Source of the DNA: Galerina marginata
Lineage: Eukaryota; Basidiomycota; Agaricomycetes; Agaricales; Galerinaceae
Reading direction: 5' to 3'
DNA length: 64,000 nt
Assembly: GCA_023014335.1 (NCBI GenBank)
Contig: JAECYW010000012.1
Location: forward strand, 1,922,001 to 1,986,000
Below are positions 1 to 10,018 of the stretch, in pieces. Positions within the stretch are counted from its first letter, which is position 1, and each line of letters begins with the position of its first letter. Both the position numbers and the translations under genes were made by a program. The notes under the pieces are model-generated. The model did not search any database, had not been told where the DNA came from, and was given only the letters and a program-made list of their open reading frames with translations.

Positions 1-1311
1 TGATTTTTCATTTAAGAAGTCTTTATTGCGAGTGCAAATTATGACTTACGTTGGACTGCGCGAAGAAGCTGTTGGCTAATTTCTTTGGCATGACGTCGTG
101 AAATATGTAAATCTTTATCCTCCAGAATATCTTTAAGCGTCTTGCAACATTTTTGAAAGGCGAGATAGAAAAATAGAAGGTCGCGCGATTCCTCAGAAAA
201 CTCAGCGTGCCTATGACAAACGATTGTTACGAGAATTCTTCGACAAAGTTAATGGGAAGCGATGGTTCACCTTCCGTCCGTTGTCCTTGTATGCTTTAAC
301 CAGGCAATTTCTCTGAACACATCTTCGTCACTCAGCCGAGACCGATTGAGGATACGGATGACTTTAAGAACATCGGAAGTGCAATCTCTCGTAATTACAA
401 GTTGAAACGCCTCCCCTTCTTTGAGGATGCCCTTGACGAAATCTAAAAAATGAATTCAGTTGAGTTGAAAATTATATGCTTAAATTATGCTCACAACGAC
501 CAGCAATGACGTCACCAGCGTCAAACCTCAACGTGTCATACAAGTCAGTATCAAGAAACATGTTTAGAATCCACAATGACCTTGGGGGTGCAGATATCGA
601 CCAAATAATTTGCAGCATTTGTAGTGACCTTTGGGCAGTAGAAATGCTGGATTTTTGTAGTGGGAGACGGATCAGCCGCGATCTCTTGGACACCCTCTTT
701 GACGCCAACCAGCTTCCTCCTGACAATTCAAAATAAGTGACACTTACCGTGAAAATAGGCGGGTAGTAAATAATGGCAAGTGAATTCAAACGTTGTCATT
801 CACAGAGACAATCACCTCAAAATACGCGACCCGATTCGTATCTGAGTTGCACCGAGATTGACCTTCCATCAGATCCAAAGGTCCTGATACAGAGCAAACG
901 AGAATAAGCGATATTAAATTGAAGGTAGCGAGATAGTCGACTGACTTCGACTTGGAAGGGGAGAAGACACCTTGTGCCACATGCAAAAAAAATAATGACA
1001 AGCATTATCAAGTGCGGACAAACATAGTCGTGGCAGCCGATTTGACGGAGCGAAGTCTTGCCGCATGATATTTGATTGTCCGGTACTGTTTTGCATACGT
1101 TCAGGAAACAAAGACAACGTGTTGCCAAGCGAAGACAAACCAAATGGAGCCGGCCTTTATTGATGAGGTGTGGATCGGGATTCGCCAAGTGACCTGTGCG
1201 AAAGAAATTCAAAAAAGGCAAGCAGAGTTGGACATGTGGTTGAGATGCGCAAAGGTCGATCGACAGAGAAATTCCCATCTGTTCGTTCCGCCAACACTGA
1301 GAGATCTTCAA
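1..1311 (-). CDS. Divergent protein-kinase-like gene, cut by left edge
   Basis: Minus-strand exons at about 50-210, 271-442 and 501-719, and probably one near 830-900, join through GT-AG introns of about 60 bases. The 271-442 exon reads a helical segment ending with the residues AWLKHTRTTDGR. The 50-210 exon has FYLAFQKCCKTLKDIL followed by HAKEISQQLLRAVQ, which resembles the hinge and alpha-D/alpha-E helices just before the catalytic loop of SRPK/CMGC-type kinases. The catalytic loop itself would lie beyond the left edge. The 501-719 exon is open in two successive frames, so either a frameshift near 575 or a missed splice site exists. The start is not certain. It is transcribed divergently from the kinase at 1510. 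Kinase assignment is inference from this short region. Confidence 0.45.
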
Positions 1312-1509
1312 GAAAAATTCATAGCTTCAAGATTTATTTATTAGGGCCCTAGATACCACGAAAACACTGTACTTCGTATTTATTCAAATGCTAAGTAGTA
1401 TTTCAAGAGAGAGCGACGAGTCAGAGCGTACTGAGTAGGTTCGCTGTCTTCTTCGGCTATGAAAGTCTGAAGACGTCGTTGCACAGGGCACTTTATCTTG
1501 AAAGGGGCC

Positions 1510-2846
1510 ATGTCATTCGGCCTGAGTGTAATTAACATTTCTCACTTTACCTTTCAAACATTAACTACACTACATACTCAGACAAATTGTTAGAGTTGAT
1601 CGCGGCTGGGGGCTCTGGAGAAGTTTGGCGAGCGCAAGATGACTACAGCGGGAATCAGGTGGCCATCAAAATCATGTATACTATTGGTCGCAGTACGCGC
1701 GCCTGTCGGGCCCGCTACATTACGGAACTTCTACGCCTGTCCCCATCTGTGAACACTAGGTATGAAGGGAGATGTTTCGGCATTGTATGGGGACTGAATT
1801 TTTATTTCACAGTCTCTTTGCGGAGGTGATTGCAAGCGCGAGCCATTTACGGCACCAATGTCTCATTTTTAAGCTGTACGGGATGAGTCTTGGAAGTCTA
1901 TTGAACCGTCCACATATGTTGCCTTTGCCCGCTTTTCATGCTCGGGCCATGGTGTGGCAGCTATTCAAAGGAATCGCGTGTTCGTTACTATTAACCGTCA
2001 TTGTTATTACATTAATTTTGATCGACGGCCAGTCCTACATAGCATCAACATCGTACATACAGATCTCAAACCAGAAAATGTAGTGCTTGTGGACGACACT
2101 ACAATTTTTCTTCGAGATGTAGCCTCCGATGGGAAGTTCTACGATAAAGTATTATCTATATTACTTTATTATCCGCCTTTTTTTACCTCTAATCAGTGTA
2201 TGCTCCGGAATTTTGAGGTCAAGATTATTGACCTTGAAGACTCTTGTTCCGATGTATGCCGACTCAAATATATTCCCGGTACAGTTGGCTATCGGGCGCC
2301 TGAGGTTTACAGTGGTAACTTTGATCCCACTTGTGACGCACTTGTCACTCAATACATTGAGTAGCTTCAGGGTGGAATTTCTCCATCGACGTCTTTGCTC
2401 TAGGTTGCATCACCTTTGAATTATACACCGGCAAAAATTTGTTGCCGAAAACCTCTGACATACGCGAATATTTTATCTGCATGGAAAAAAACATAGGAAG
2501 ATTTAGTTCAAGCTTGGCGGACGATATTCGGCGCCAGCACACTGGCGTATTTTTCCTTAGATCCAAACTCCCGAGAATTAGGTGCCTGCCACCAAATTCT
2601 GATGCAGCCAAACGCACCAGAGAATTCGTATCTGATACAAGGAATTTATGGGTAAAGCACTTTTTACGGTGTTTGATAACCCACTAATCTAGGCTACAGT
2701 ATGCGATTACCCGTGTAGACGTCCGGGAGTTTATCAAGATGTGTACCATCCCCGACCCTAAAAAGCGCATGTCAGCAAATTACGCGCTCCAACATCGCAT
2801 TTTTGGCGATTTTTTCAATGTCAAAGAACGGTCTATAATGCTTTGA
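1510..2846 (+). CDS. SRPK-like small serine/threonine protein kinase, seven exons
   Basis: Exons 1510-1525, 1582-1759, 1813-1977, 2043-2148, 2197-2314, 2365-2651 and 2700-2846 keep one frame and give about 338 aa. Visible kinase motifs, in order: glycine loop AAGGSGEVW (about residue 14), the ATP lysine in VAIKI (about 35), catalytic loop HTDLKPEN (about 125), a DLE triplet where DFG is usual (about 167), GYRAPEV (about 185), a subdomain IX-like FSIDVFALGC and a C-terminal DPKKRMSA. The HTDLKPEN loop is typical of SRPK and CLK kinases, which phosphorylate RS-rich splicing factors; small SRPK-like kinases are expanded in Agaricomycetes. The DFG aspartate is kept, so activity is possible. ATG 1510 was chosen because its 16-base exon joins in frame. 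A bacterial-type origin is excluded by the six introns. Confidence 0.85.
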
Positions 2847-2941
2847 CAGATAGCAAGTTACATTGTAGATATCATCAGATAGTGTACAACCTGAAAGGGG
2901 ACGGCGAAGAATCCTGTACGACATAGAGTTGACGTCTTCTC

Positions 2942-3504
2942 CTACTGATAGTTTTCTTTTGTGTTTTCTGGCCAATTAACGGATGTTCTTTTTGATGTAC
3001 TGCGCGATTTATTGGTGCCAAAAACACCTGATCTGTGTAAATTAGGTGAATTAGAATGTGGGATGGCCGGCCGTGGTTCAACGTGTTCAAATTTACCTGG
3101 GACTCCGAAATAACTCGTGGTCTTTAATCCATCGCCTTGAAACCGGTCCCATTGACAGCGCCTGTTCAAAGCTAAGATATCGTGTCAGTGCCAACGAGAA
3201 CCAGAAATTTCCGACGTGAATGTGAAATAAGCCCGCAACTAACCAGCTTCTTGTAATGATCTCCACTCGGAATCGATTCTTCGAAGTCCCTCTGTGCACG
3301 CGCATTGACTTCCTGAGCACTGACACCGTATGGCTTGTGTTGGAGATTGAATATCCGAGGGCTCTGTAGAGCGGCGCACGTACCTTCTGATTCCTGGAAC
3401 GGACGTGGCAGAGTGATCCTTCCGTCCTGTCTCCTAGGAAATAGATAGCAAGAGGGGAGGCAAGGGGATTGCATCGTTGACCATGAAGGAGAAAAAAAGA
3501 ACAC
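2942..3504 (-). CDS. Probable small multi-exon gene, unknown product
   Basis: A minus-strand open stretch from an ATG at 3504 is followed by a plausible intron (about 3178-3240), an exon around 3107-3177, a second intron with donor GTAAATTT and acceptor TTACACAG, and a last exon ending TAG at 2942. The last exon reads a basic, Ser/Thr-rich tail (GTNKSRSTSKRTSVNW). Two frames are open in the first exon and the join to the second exon is ambiguous, so the protein cannot be fixed. It lies tail-to-tail with the kinase gene. No family is recognised, and it could be noncoding. Confidence 0.3.
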
Positions 3505-3598
3505 ACCCCTCCAACCTGACCTTCAGTTAAAGTGGTAGATCTCGGTTACTATACTTGGTAATGAGTCGTGCACGGGGTCTAATCTTGGTCTAAAATAA

Positions 3599-3606
3599 TA
3601 TAAAAG
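3599..3606 (+). promoter_or_regulatory. TATA box of the gene at 3640
   Basis: TATAAAAG lies 34 bases upstream of the ATG of the four-exon gene. Position and sequence fit a core promoter with a short 5' leader. Inference from sequence only. Confidence 0.5.
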
Positions 3607-3639
3607 CGCGTCATTCGTACAAGCTGTTTCATTGGAGAA

Positions 3640-4437
3640 ATGTTCAACGACATACCGTCTACTCTTCTGTGAGTCTAATCACATTCAACGATATACCGCG
3701 CTGATGTAGTGCAGACATGGCCATTCAGTGCCGCTTTTCCGCCTGGTCCAAGACCTCGAGCTTGATGCCCAGAATCAGCAGGACATCACGCTTCTTACCC
3801 GACGTGATGACAACGCTAAAGTCTATATATCTGTTTACAATTCCTTGGGTCGTCAGGCTTCGGTGAGTGATCTGACCATTTTCCTCATTACAATGTTGAC
3901 GTGAACATGCTAGTTGCCGCGGAATGTGCCACTCCAGGTCGGCGGCAACAGGTTCGATGTGAATGCGCATTTCCACACGAGTGATAATTCAGTCGTGGTG
4001 AGTTAATGCCGTCTATTCAATTCACTTGTCAGTTAAACAGAGAATACCAGGACGCTCATTTCGGAAGAGATTTGTCTGCAACCCTACCGGATCCAGTTGA
4101 GTGTCCTTCCTGTATTTACTATACTGTAAGCTCATTTGTGCCGAGACAGGGGCAGAATGTTTGCACCGCGCCGAGTGCGAACTTGAATCCTGGGGTGTCA
4201 TTTTCGCCTCGACCTTACTATCGAGATCATTGTCAGACTTCGAAGGTTACTGGCCAGCAAACCGGTGATTTCACCACCTCGCATGGATCTGATTACTCAG
4301 CTGGGCCACCAAACTCGTTTCCATTGAATAACATCATACCCACGGCAGCCACGGCTCCGTCGTCGATCGATCTGACGGCTCATGTCGGTGAGCTGTCAAT
4401 CATGTCGGTGAGCTGTCAATCATTCACTCCAGCCTGA
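3640..4437 (+). CDS. Unknown 221-aa protein, four exons
   Basis: Exons 3640-3668, 3715-3862, 3914-3997 and 4033-4437 join in one frame through introns of 46, 51 and 35 bases, and the two middle joins are phase 0. The N-terminal half is a charged, structured-looking segment (LVQDLELDAQNQQDITLL, then DDNAKVYISVYNSLG). The C-terminal half is rich in Ser, Thr, Pro and Gly and looks disordered. A CPSC pair sits near residue 113. No signal peptide or membrane segment is seen. A TATA box lies 34 bases upstream of the ATG. The last codons cross a perfect tandem 20-bp duplication (4381-4420), which changes the reading frame of the C-terminus compared with a single-copy allele. No family recognised. 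Confidence 0.65.
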
Positions 4438-6299
4438 CAAGAGCTGAGTTATTTTGATCCACAGAAACTTGGTCGCCTTCTAATCAACACGCGATGCAGA
4501 GGGCGGCTGATTTTCCTACTCGGTCTTGTTCGATGTAAAATATTAAAGTAAAAACCCCGGGTGTAAACACGAATACCCCGGCCTCCTGTATTTTAAGTAA
4601 CCTATGAAGCTATCATATGTCTGCCGCTTTTTTTTGCCGTAACTATTGTATATTAATAAGTAGAAAATGAGTACATACAGTCTGGAGGAGTGTCTTTGGT
4701 CCCTTGAAATTGCATCTCCTCGAGTGTGTGAAGTTTGTGTGTTGAGACTCAGAATACGTGGAAGGAGAGTCGTTTGCGCCACGTTGCAAGTCTTAAAATA
4801 AGATAAATTGTTAGAATAAGTTACTCATGACCCGATTTTGACCTACAAGAGCGCCTGCGTCGCGTTCGAGAAGAGGGGTCTGTCTATAATCATCTCACAT
4901 CCCACGCACGAGATTTTGCCTCGAATGCGGATTCGGAACGAGCTAAAAATTATCTTTCAGCCACGCAATGGTTGCGTGAGGTGGATGTCATGTGATACGG
5001 TTGATATCGTGTCGCGTTGCCGCGCTTTTGTACCCGGTCACTCCCCTATCTCTCCATCTGCAATAAGACTCCCACACTAATTTGCTCTTGTTGGATCAAT
5101 CTGCATCTTTTCTGAGTCTTAATATTTACTATATGTGGTCGGGATATGTGGTCGGGATAGGCAAATAAATTTCTTTTTCCCTCTAGCACGGCGCGGAAGA
5201 AAGCTGCTAACCTGAAACTTTCTAAAAGTGTTTCAGAGCTTTGTTTAAGTCTTTTATGAATTTCTCAGATTTTTAGAATAAAAATTAAGGCTTTCAGGCG
5301 CTGACAGTAACTTTGAGCAAAAAAACAAGATATGTAGATGTCGGTCACACGCCGACGGTCACCAAACGCCACTTGTGGATCAGCATCCGCACAGGCCCTG
5401 TTGAATTGAATGGAATAGTACAGTATATAGTACAAGTGGTGGACGCACTGTGTCCAACAAAATTAAGGTTCCAGACACCTGCCAAATTAGGATGGTCCTG
5501 CCATTTCGGTGCTCATTTGGACCCTGAATTACCTTATTTACCATGCGCAACATTTAGAACAAATATTGAGACATGGAACAGAGCGACTGTATTTGCCCAG
5601 TTGAAGGCTTTGACATGGTGACAGGACCTGCCCTCCGAGGCTCCACATTCTTGTTTCTATTTTTAGATGGGCTGGTCACAAGACTGGCTAACGTGTCTGT
5701 GCTGAGATTTCTGAGAACGTTTGTGAGAAGATTTATTACAAACGGGGAATAGTCACATGCAAGCCACTCTAAGTCCAGGGATTATTATGAATTTTATTTC
5801 TCAATTCAGCGACATGGTGATCTGTCTTATTGTCATACTACAACCGCCATCTACAGCCTCTATTGAGAAGGCATACTGACAACTCCTTTGGCTGATTTTT
5901 CCTCTTGAATCTCTTTTCGTTGCTCTTACAAGTTGGGAAATTGACACGATAACGCCACAGAATCTGGTACTAAAACACCCCTGGGTTATTTGATACCGAA
6001 CAACACACAGTCTCCAATTTTGAGATCTGATTCTTGTCCGGCTAGTAAAGGCTCCGACCAATCTAGCTATAGTTGGCTGGCTTATCCATTGGCAACCCTT
6101 TCACTTCCCCTAAAAAGCAACCAGTTCTAATGGTTGGAGTTAGATTGGTATCCTGTGTCAACTCTATAGTACAGGTTGCTGCTTTACAAAGCGGTAAGGG
6201 GTCAGATATTACACATTGTAACGACCAGAAGGACTTGGCTATCACTATCACGGGCTTCAAAAAGATGGAACTCAAGATCATCTTGAGAAGTACCTTTTA
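4438..6299. other. Intergenic or decayed region, no secure gene
   Basis: Several short ORFs occur on both strands (for example 5313-5621 plus and 5801-6281 minus). None has a recognisable domain, a credible promoter or a clean intron model. The minus reading across 6281-5801 is broken by several stops and could be an old transposon remnant. An AT-rich stretch with the repeated phrase TATGTGGTCGGGA lies near 5135-5160. Confidence 0.3.
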
Positions 6300-6675
6300 T
6301 AGTGATATCCCTGAGCTTCTGGAATTTACTCAATGACAATATCGATTTCTGTGCCGTGGGTAGTAAACGAATGGTTAGGCACCAGTGTCACACCACAACC
6401 AGGGTCCAGTTTGATGTGTCATTTGTTTTAAGCAGGGTCTTAAATTACATGTGGCATGAAGACGAAACTGAGAAGGTCAAAAAATGGCCAAGTCTCAAAA
6501 TAAAATACAGTAAATCTTCATTATGATATTTGTTTTTCTGATGAGACAAAAATTGTCTGAGTTTTCTACAAAGATTTTTATTTCAAAGAAATTCTTTTGC
6601 TTAATATGACTGAATACTGGAAGACAAATGATTGTTTGATCAAGGGTTCTCCACAGAAGCTCAGGAATATCACTC
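6300..6675. repeat. Possible MITE with short inverted ends
   Basis: AGTGATATCCCTGAGCTTCT at the left (from 6300) is matched in reverse complement at the right (about 6653-6675, with one C/T change). The 375-base AT-rich interior has no coding capacity. A related phrase, AATATCCCTGAGC, recurs on the minus strand near 6810. No target duplication was identified. Confidence 0.35.
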
Positions 6676-6747
6676 ATATCTTTTTACTGATGGCGAACCA
6701 ATCGCAAGAAATGTCCGACTTGACCGCTATACCGAGCAGGTTAGACT

Positions 6748-7791
6748 ATGACTCAGGGACTCTGGTCGGATCTAATACTGGGATTGAATTTTGAGTATCC
6801 GCTCAGGGATATTAAGAAGTTGCTCCAGCTTGTTTTACGATTTTTTCCTACTCTTCCACTGCCAATGAAAATGGCATCGGATAGCACTGCACTTCCCTCC
6901 GGTCCTCAGGCTCCATTAGCACTGGCACGCGAATCCCATGACAAAATCGCACAACTTCACACTAACACTCTTACCTCTGGAGAACGCATGAACTCTAGAG
7001 ATTCGGTTCTGATCCCCCCTTTGCCTACTTATCCGCCACCACCATCGCCAAAAGTCATCATACTTCCAACCACGAACGAGTCTTTTGCCGACTTATTCAC
7101 ACGAGCTTCAGACACTTCAACACTTACAGCGACGGCGACGCAGACCGGACTTCGCTCCGTTGCTTCCAAATCTACTATGACGTCCGGGGTGTCCTCCGCG
7201 GTGTCCTCCACAGACACTTTCTACCACCACCCGATTAACGATGTCGCGGCAATGAGATTCATTGAATTCATTCATCACCACCGACTTATTCCTCCTCACT
7301 ACTCGTCGCTCCCAGCAAGCTTTCGATGGATTGAACCACCCCGGTTCAACACAGCGGAAATGTCCAGATCGCAGAATTCGTCGCCAATTGTCATTGAACC
7401 CTCCCACATCTTGGGCTCTTACCACGACGCCAACTATTATGGAACTCGACGCTCGTTTTGCATTGACCCTTCCGTCGTTTCGAAGGTGTCCGCTCACCGA
7501 GGAACCCCGGTCATATTCGAAGGTGTGCGGGGCGTTGGTGTGAGCTATTATGCTAACCGCATTCGCGCTGTCCGTGGTCGCATTGCCGACGTCGAACTCG
7601 TAGCCTTCACCGATGAAGGCGATACCTACACCGAAACAAGCCTTGGCTGGCCGCCTATTGTCATCGAGCTCCCAAAGAAACGGGTCAAGTTGCCAAACGG
7701 TCAGGATTTACTCGATCGTGAAACGGACGAACTGTTTAAAGATTGGTTGGACCTTTCGTTCTTATTTGGTTGTTTCAAGTGTTCAGATTGA
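6748..7791 (+). CDS. Unknown Pro/Ser/Thr-rich protein
   Basis: An open frame of 347 codons. An internal ATG at 6865 gives a better-looking start (MKMASDSTALPSG) and a 308-aa product, because the preceding 39 codons look noncoding. The first half is Ser/Thr/Pro-rich with a poly-proline patch (YPPPPSP) and is probably disordered. The second half looks folded and acidic-mixed: DPSVVSKVSAHRGTPVIFEG, then RIADVELVAFTDEGD, then a basic PKKRVKLPNGQ. No signal peptide, transmembrane helix or known catalytic motif is seen. The 3' end after FKDWLDLSF may cross an unrecognised intron. The frame is unlikely to be open by chance given the GC-rich third positions. Function unknown. Confidence 0.55.
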   Translation: MTQGLWSDLILGLNFEYPLRDIKKLLQLVLRFFPTLPLPMKMASDSTALPSGPQAPLALARESHDKIAQLHTNTLTSGERMNSRDSVLIPPLPTYPPPPSPKVIILPTTNESFADLFTRASDTSTLTATATQTGLRSVASKSTMTSGVSSAVSSTDTFYHHPINDVAAMRFIEFIHHHRLIPPHYSSLPASFRWIEPPRFNTAEMSRSQNSSPIVIEPSHILGSYHDANYYGTRRSFCIDPSVVSKVSAHRGTPVIFEGVRGVGVSYYANRIRAVRGRIADVELVAFTDEGDTYTETSLGWPPIVIELPKKRVKLPNGQDLLDRETDELFKDWLDLSFLFGCFKCSD

Positions 7792-8280
7792 ACGTAGTCC
7801 GTGAGGTGCATTACTTGGATGTCAATTGTAACTATTTTTTTTTTCAGTTCGCTTTATTTCTCGGCAGTATGATGGGCGTATTCTTTTTCCTATATACTTG
7901 GAAATTCTTTACTATACACGGGTTCAGTTCAGATACTGGGAATTTCTTATAGATACATAAAATACACAAATGTGCATGTTTGAAATTTATTTCCTATATC
8001 TTAATCGCGCTCTCGGCACTCTTCAAAGGGTCCAGGCACCGCCCGTAGGGCTATACTTGGAAATTGATTTTGCAGTGGTAAGAGCTGGGTGAATGTCATG
8101 CCTTGTGAAACCTTGAGTGAAAAATATTGTCATATCGGTCACAAAGGAGTCAAAAGTCTGAAAGGGTCGCTTTTGAGTCGTTCAAGAGGCTGATAATGGG
8201 AGTTTGTGACAAATACGTCAATTAATTGGCTGCGAACTTGTGCAAAGTCATCAATTCCCACCTAATATAGTAGCAAAAAC
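7792..8280. other. AT-rich intergenic stretch
   Basis: No ORF, RNA gene or clear repeat can be supported here. Short T runs and unstructured AT-rich sequence only. Confidence 0.4.
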
Positions 8281-8435
8281 CTATGGGTTTTCCGCTCAGA
8301 GGGGTATGGGTTATGGGTTATTGCGGTTGTATGGGTTATGGTGTGCATTTCCCTGCGAACCAACTTGGTGGACCGAAAAATGTATGGAGTATAAGGGAGT
8401 ATGGGTTATCTAGGCTATGGGTTACGAGAGAGTCG
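8281..8435. repeat. ATGGGTTAT array ending in a pogo-like terminus
   Basis: The word ATGGGTTAT or close variants occurs about five or six times between 8283 and 8425. The block ends in the reverse complement of TACAGTCGACTCTC, which has the CAGT(C/A)GACTCTC form of fungal pogo/Fot-type terminal repeats next to a TA. The opposite terminus is not visible, so this is probably a truncated element or the end of a nonautonomous one. Confidence 0.35.
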
Positions 8436-8714
8436 ACTGTATTTCTATCGACTGGTAAAAAGTTTTGAACTGCCAGCTCTTTCTACAAAGTGTAATTTCA
8501 AGCGCAACTTGAAATGGCCAGCTTCAGGGTCACATACAGTACAATCTTTTTAAACACCTGCTGTGACTGATTCGTGACCATCATGATGCGGCGCGTTGTC
8601 ACGTCGGTGCCTCATTGCATCATCCCGACCTCTCCCGCCCTCCCATTAATATTCATCATTTTTGGCCGTAATTAGCACCAGAAAAATTAGAAAAGTTCAT
8701 GATAATTACAAGTA

Positions 8715-8979
8715 CTGTACTATTTCGATCAATTCGTCCAGGGGTGTGACCAGTGACCAACTGGACAAAATTTTTGCGCCGGCCAGGCATTGGTGAGCCT
8801 GTGACGGGCCCCAAATTTCGGCCACTGCGCGGGGCGCTCACGCCCCGCGCGCCGCTCCGGAGCGACCTTTTGGATTTTCAAGCCAGCCAGAAAGCCTGTG
8901 ACGCACGACCAGCGACCGATTTCGGCCAAAACCACAAGCCTTGTGATGCGTGACGGCCGAATTGATTAAAATAGTACAG
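8715..8979. mobile_element. 265-bp MITE with TA duplications inside integrase remnant
   Basis: The left end starts CTGTACTATTTCGATCAATT and the right end is its near-perfect reverse complement (CTGTACTATTTTAATCAATT). TA dinucleotides flank both ends (8713-8714 and 8980-8981). Terminal CTGTA and TA duplication fit a Tc1/mariner/pogo-related MITE. The interior is unusually GC-rich around 8800-8870 compared with its AT-rich surroundings. It sits at the 3' end of the surviving Gypsy integrase frame. It carries no coding capacity, so its transposase must come from elsewhere. Confidence 0.7.
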
Positions 8980-8981
8980 TA

Positions 8982-10018
8982 TATAATATCTATCACTTCT
9001 GCTGCTCGTTGGATGCTCATTTTGATCAAATTCAAGGCTTTCTGAGGAATTAGTCCCATGTTTTTGAAGAATAATTTGGCTGTGTCGATTTCTGTGATCT
9101 TTGTTGTGCACGGAATGAAAATTGTGTACTTAGTTAGCTTGTCTACAATGACCAGTATGCTGTCAAAGCCGTTTGATTTAGGAAGGTCGACCACAAAGTC
9201 CATGCTTACTACTTTGAAGGGTTGACTTGGGATTGGGATAGAGTGTAATAGTCCGACTGGTGCGTGTTTTCTTGGCTTGATCTTCTGACAAATGTCGCAT
9301 GTCACCACAAACTTCTTTATGTCCCAGGACATCTGTGGCCAATAATAAACCTTGCTGATATGATTATAAGTTTTAAAGTATCCGCCGTGAGCTGCTTCTC
9401 CCTTTTCGTTATGTGATTTGTTCATAATCTGGTTCCTTAGATTTTTCGGTACACACAGTTGTGTATTTCTTCGGTTATTGTTGAAATAAATAAGTCCATC
9501 CGCTGATTGAAGATATTGCATAAATTCACAAATGCTTATTTCAGTTTTAAAATCTTCCAGGACCTTCATAAAATTGGGGTCATGCTTATACTCCTTCATC
9601 CAGTTTTCTTGTTCTGCGTGGTTGAGTATTACAATGGTCAAATAGACTTGCGACGTCTCATACAGGACTCGGTTAATCTCTCCTTCAATATTAGTGATGT
9701 CAACAGTAGTCTCCACTGGTTTAATTTCAATTTCTTCATCTTCTTCAGAGAATTGACTTGCCACTTTCAGGAGTTTCTCTTCAAATAATTGGCCTAGTTC
9801 TGTAAATATATTTTTTAGTGGGTCCTCAGTCGATCCAATAGTCAGTGTGGTCCATTGCTGTGCACTCGTCCGGCTCTGTGAATGATTTGCATATTTGGAA
9901 AGGCAGCAAAAATGAGTCCTCAAGTTAATAGTCTTCGATTTACATTTTGGAATGTTTTTGTCCAGGTTAGAGCAGCATGATCTGTAATAGCATATATTCT
10001 CTCCCCCTCTAGGAAGGG
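8982..10018 (-). pseudogene. Gypsy-1 RNase H end and integrase remnant
   Basis: The minus-strand frame starts in the C-terminal part of RNase H (ITDHAALTWTKTFQNVN, then IIHRAGRVHS, a pattern normal just before a Gypsy integrase). It then shows an H2C2 zinc finger (HGGYFKTYNHISKVYYWP followed by CDICQ) and the start of the integrase core, with its first catalytic aspartate in SMDFVVDLPKS. The remaining two acidic residues are absent: sequence after KNMGLIPQ no longer reads as integrase and the frame runs into a MITE at 8979. Stops at the RNase H boundary (TAA in place of a likely CAA, TGA in place of a likely TGG) are single transitions. Confidence 0.8.

Noticed and set aside
9507..9788. Plus-strand ORFs opposite Gypsy-1, Gypsy-2 and Copia
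   Set aside because: They are antisense shadows of clearly recognisable pol domains on the other strand.
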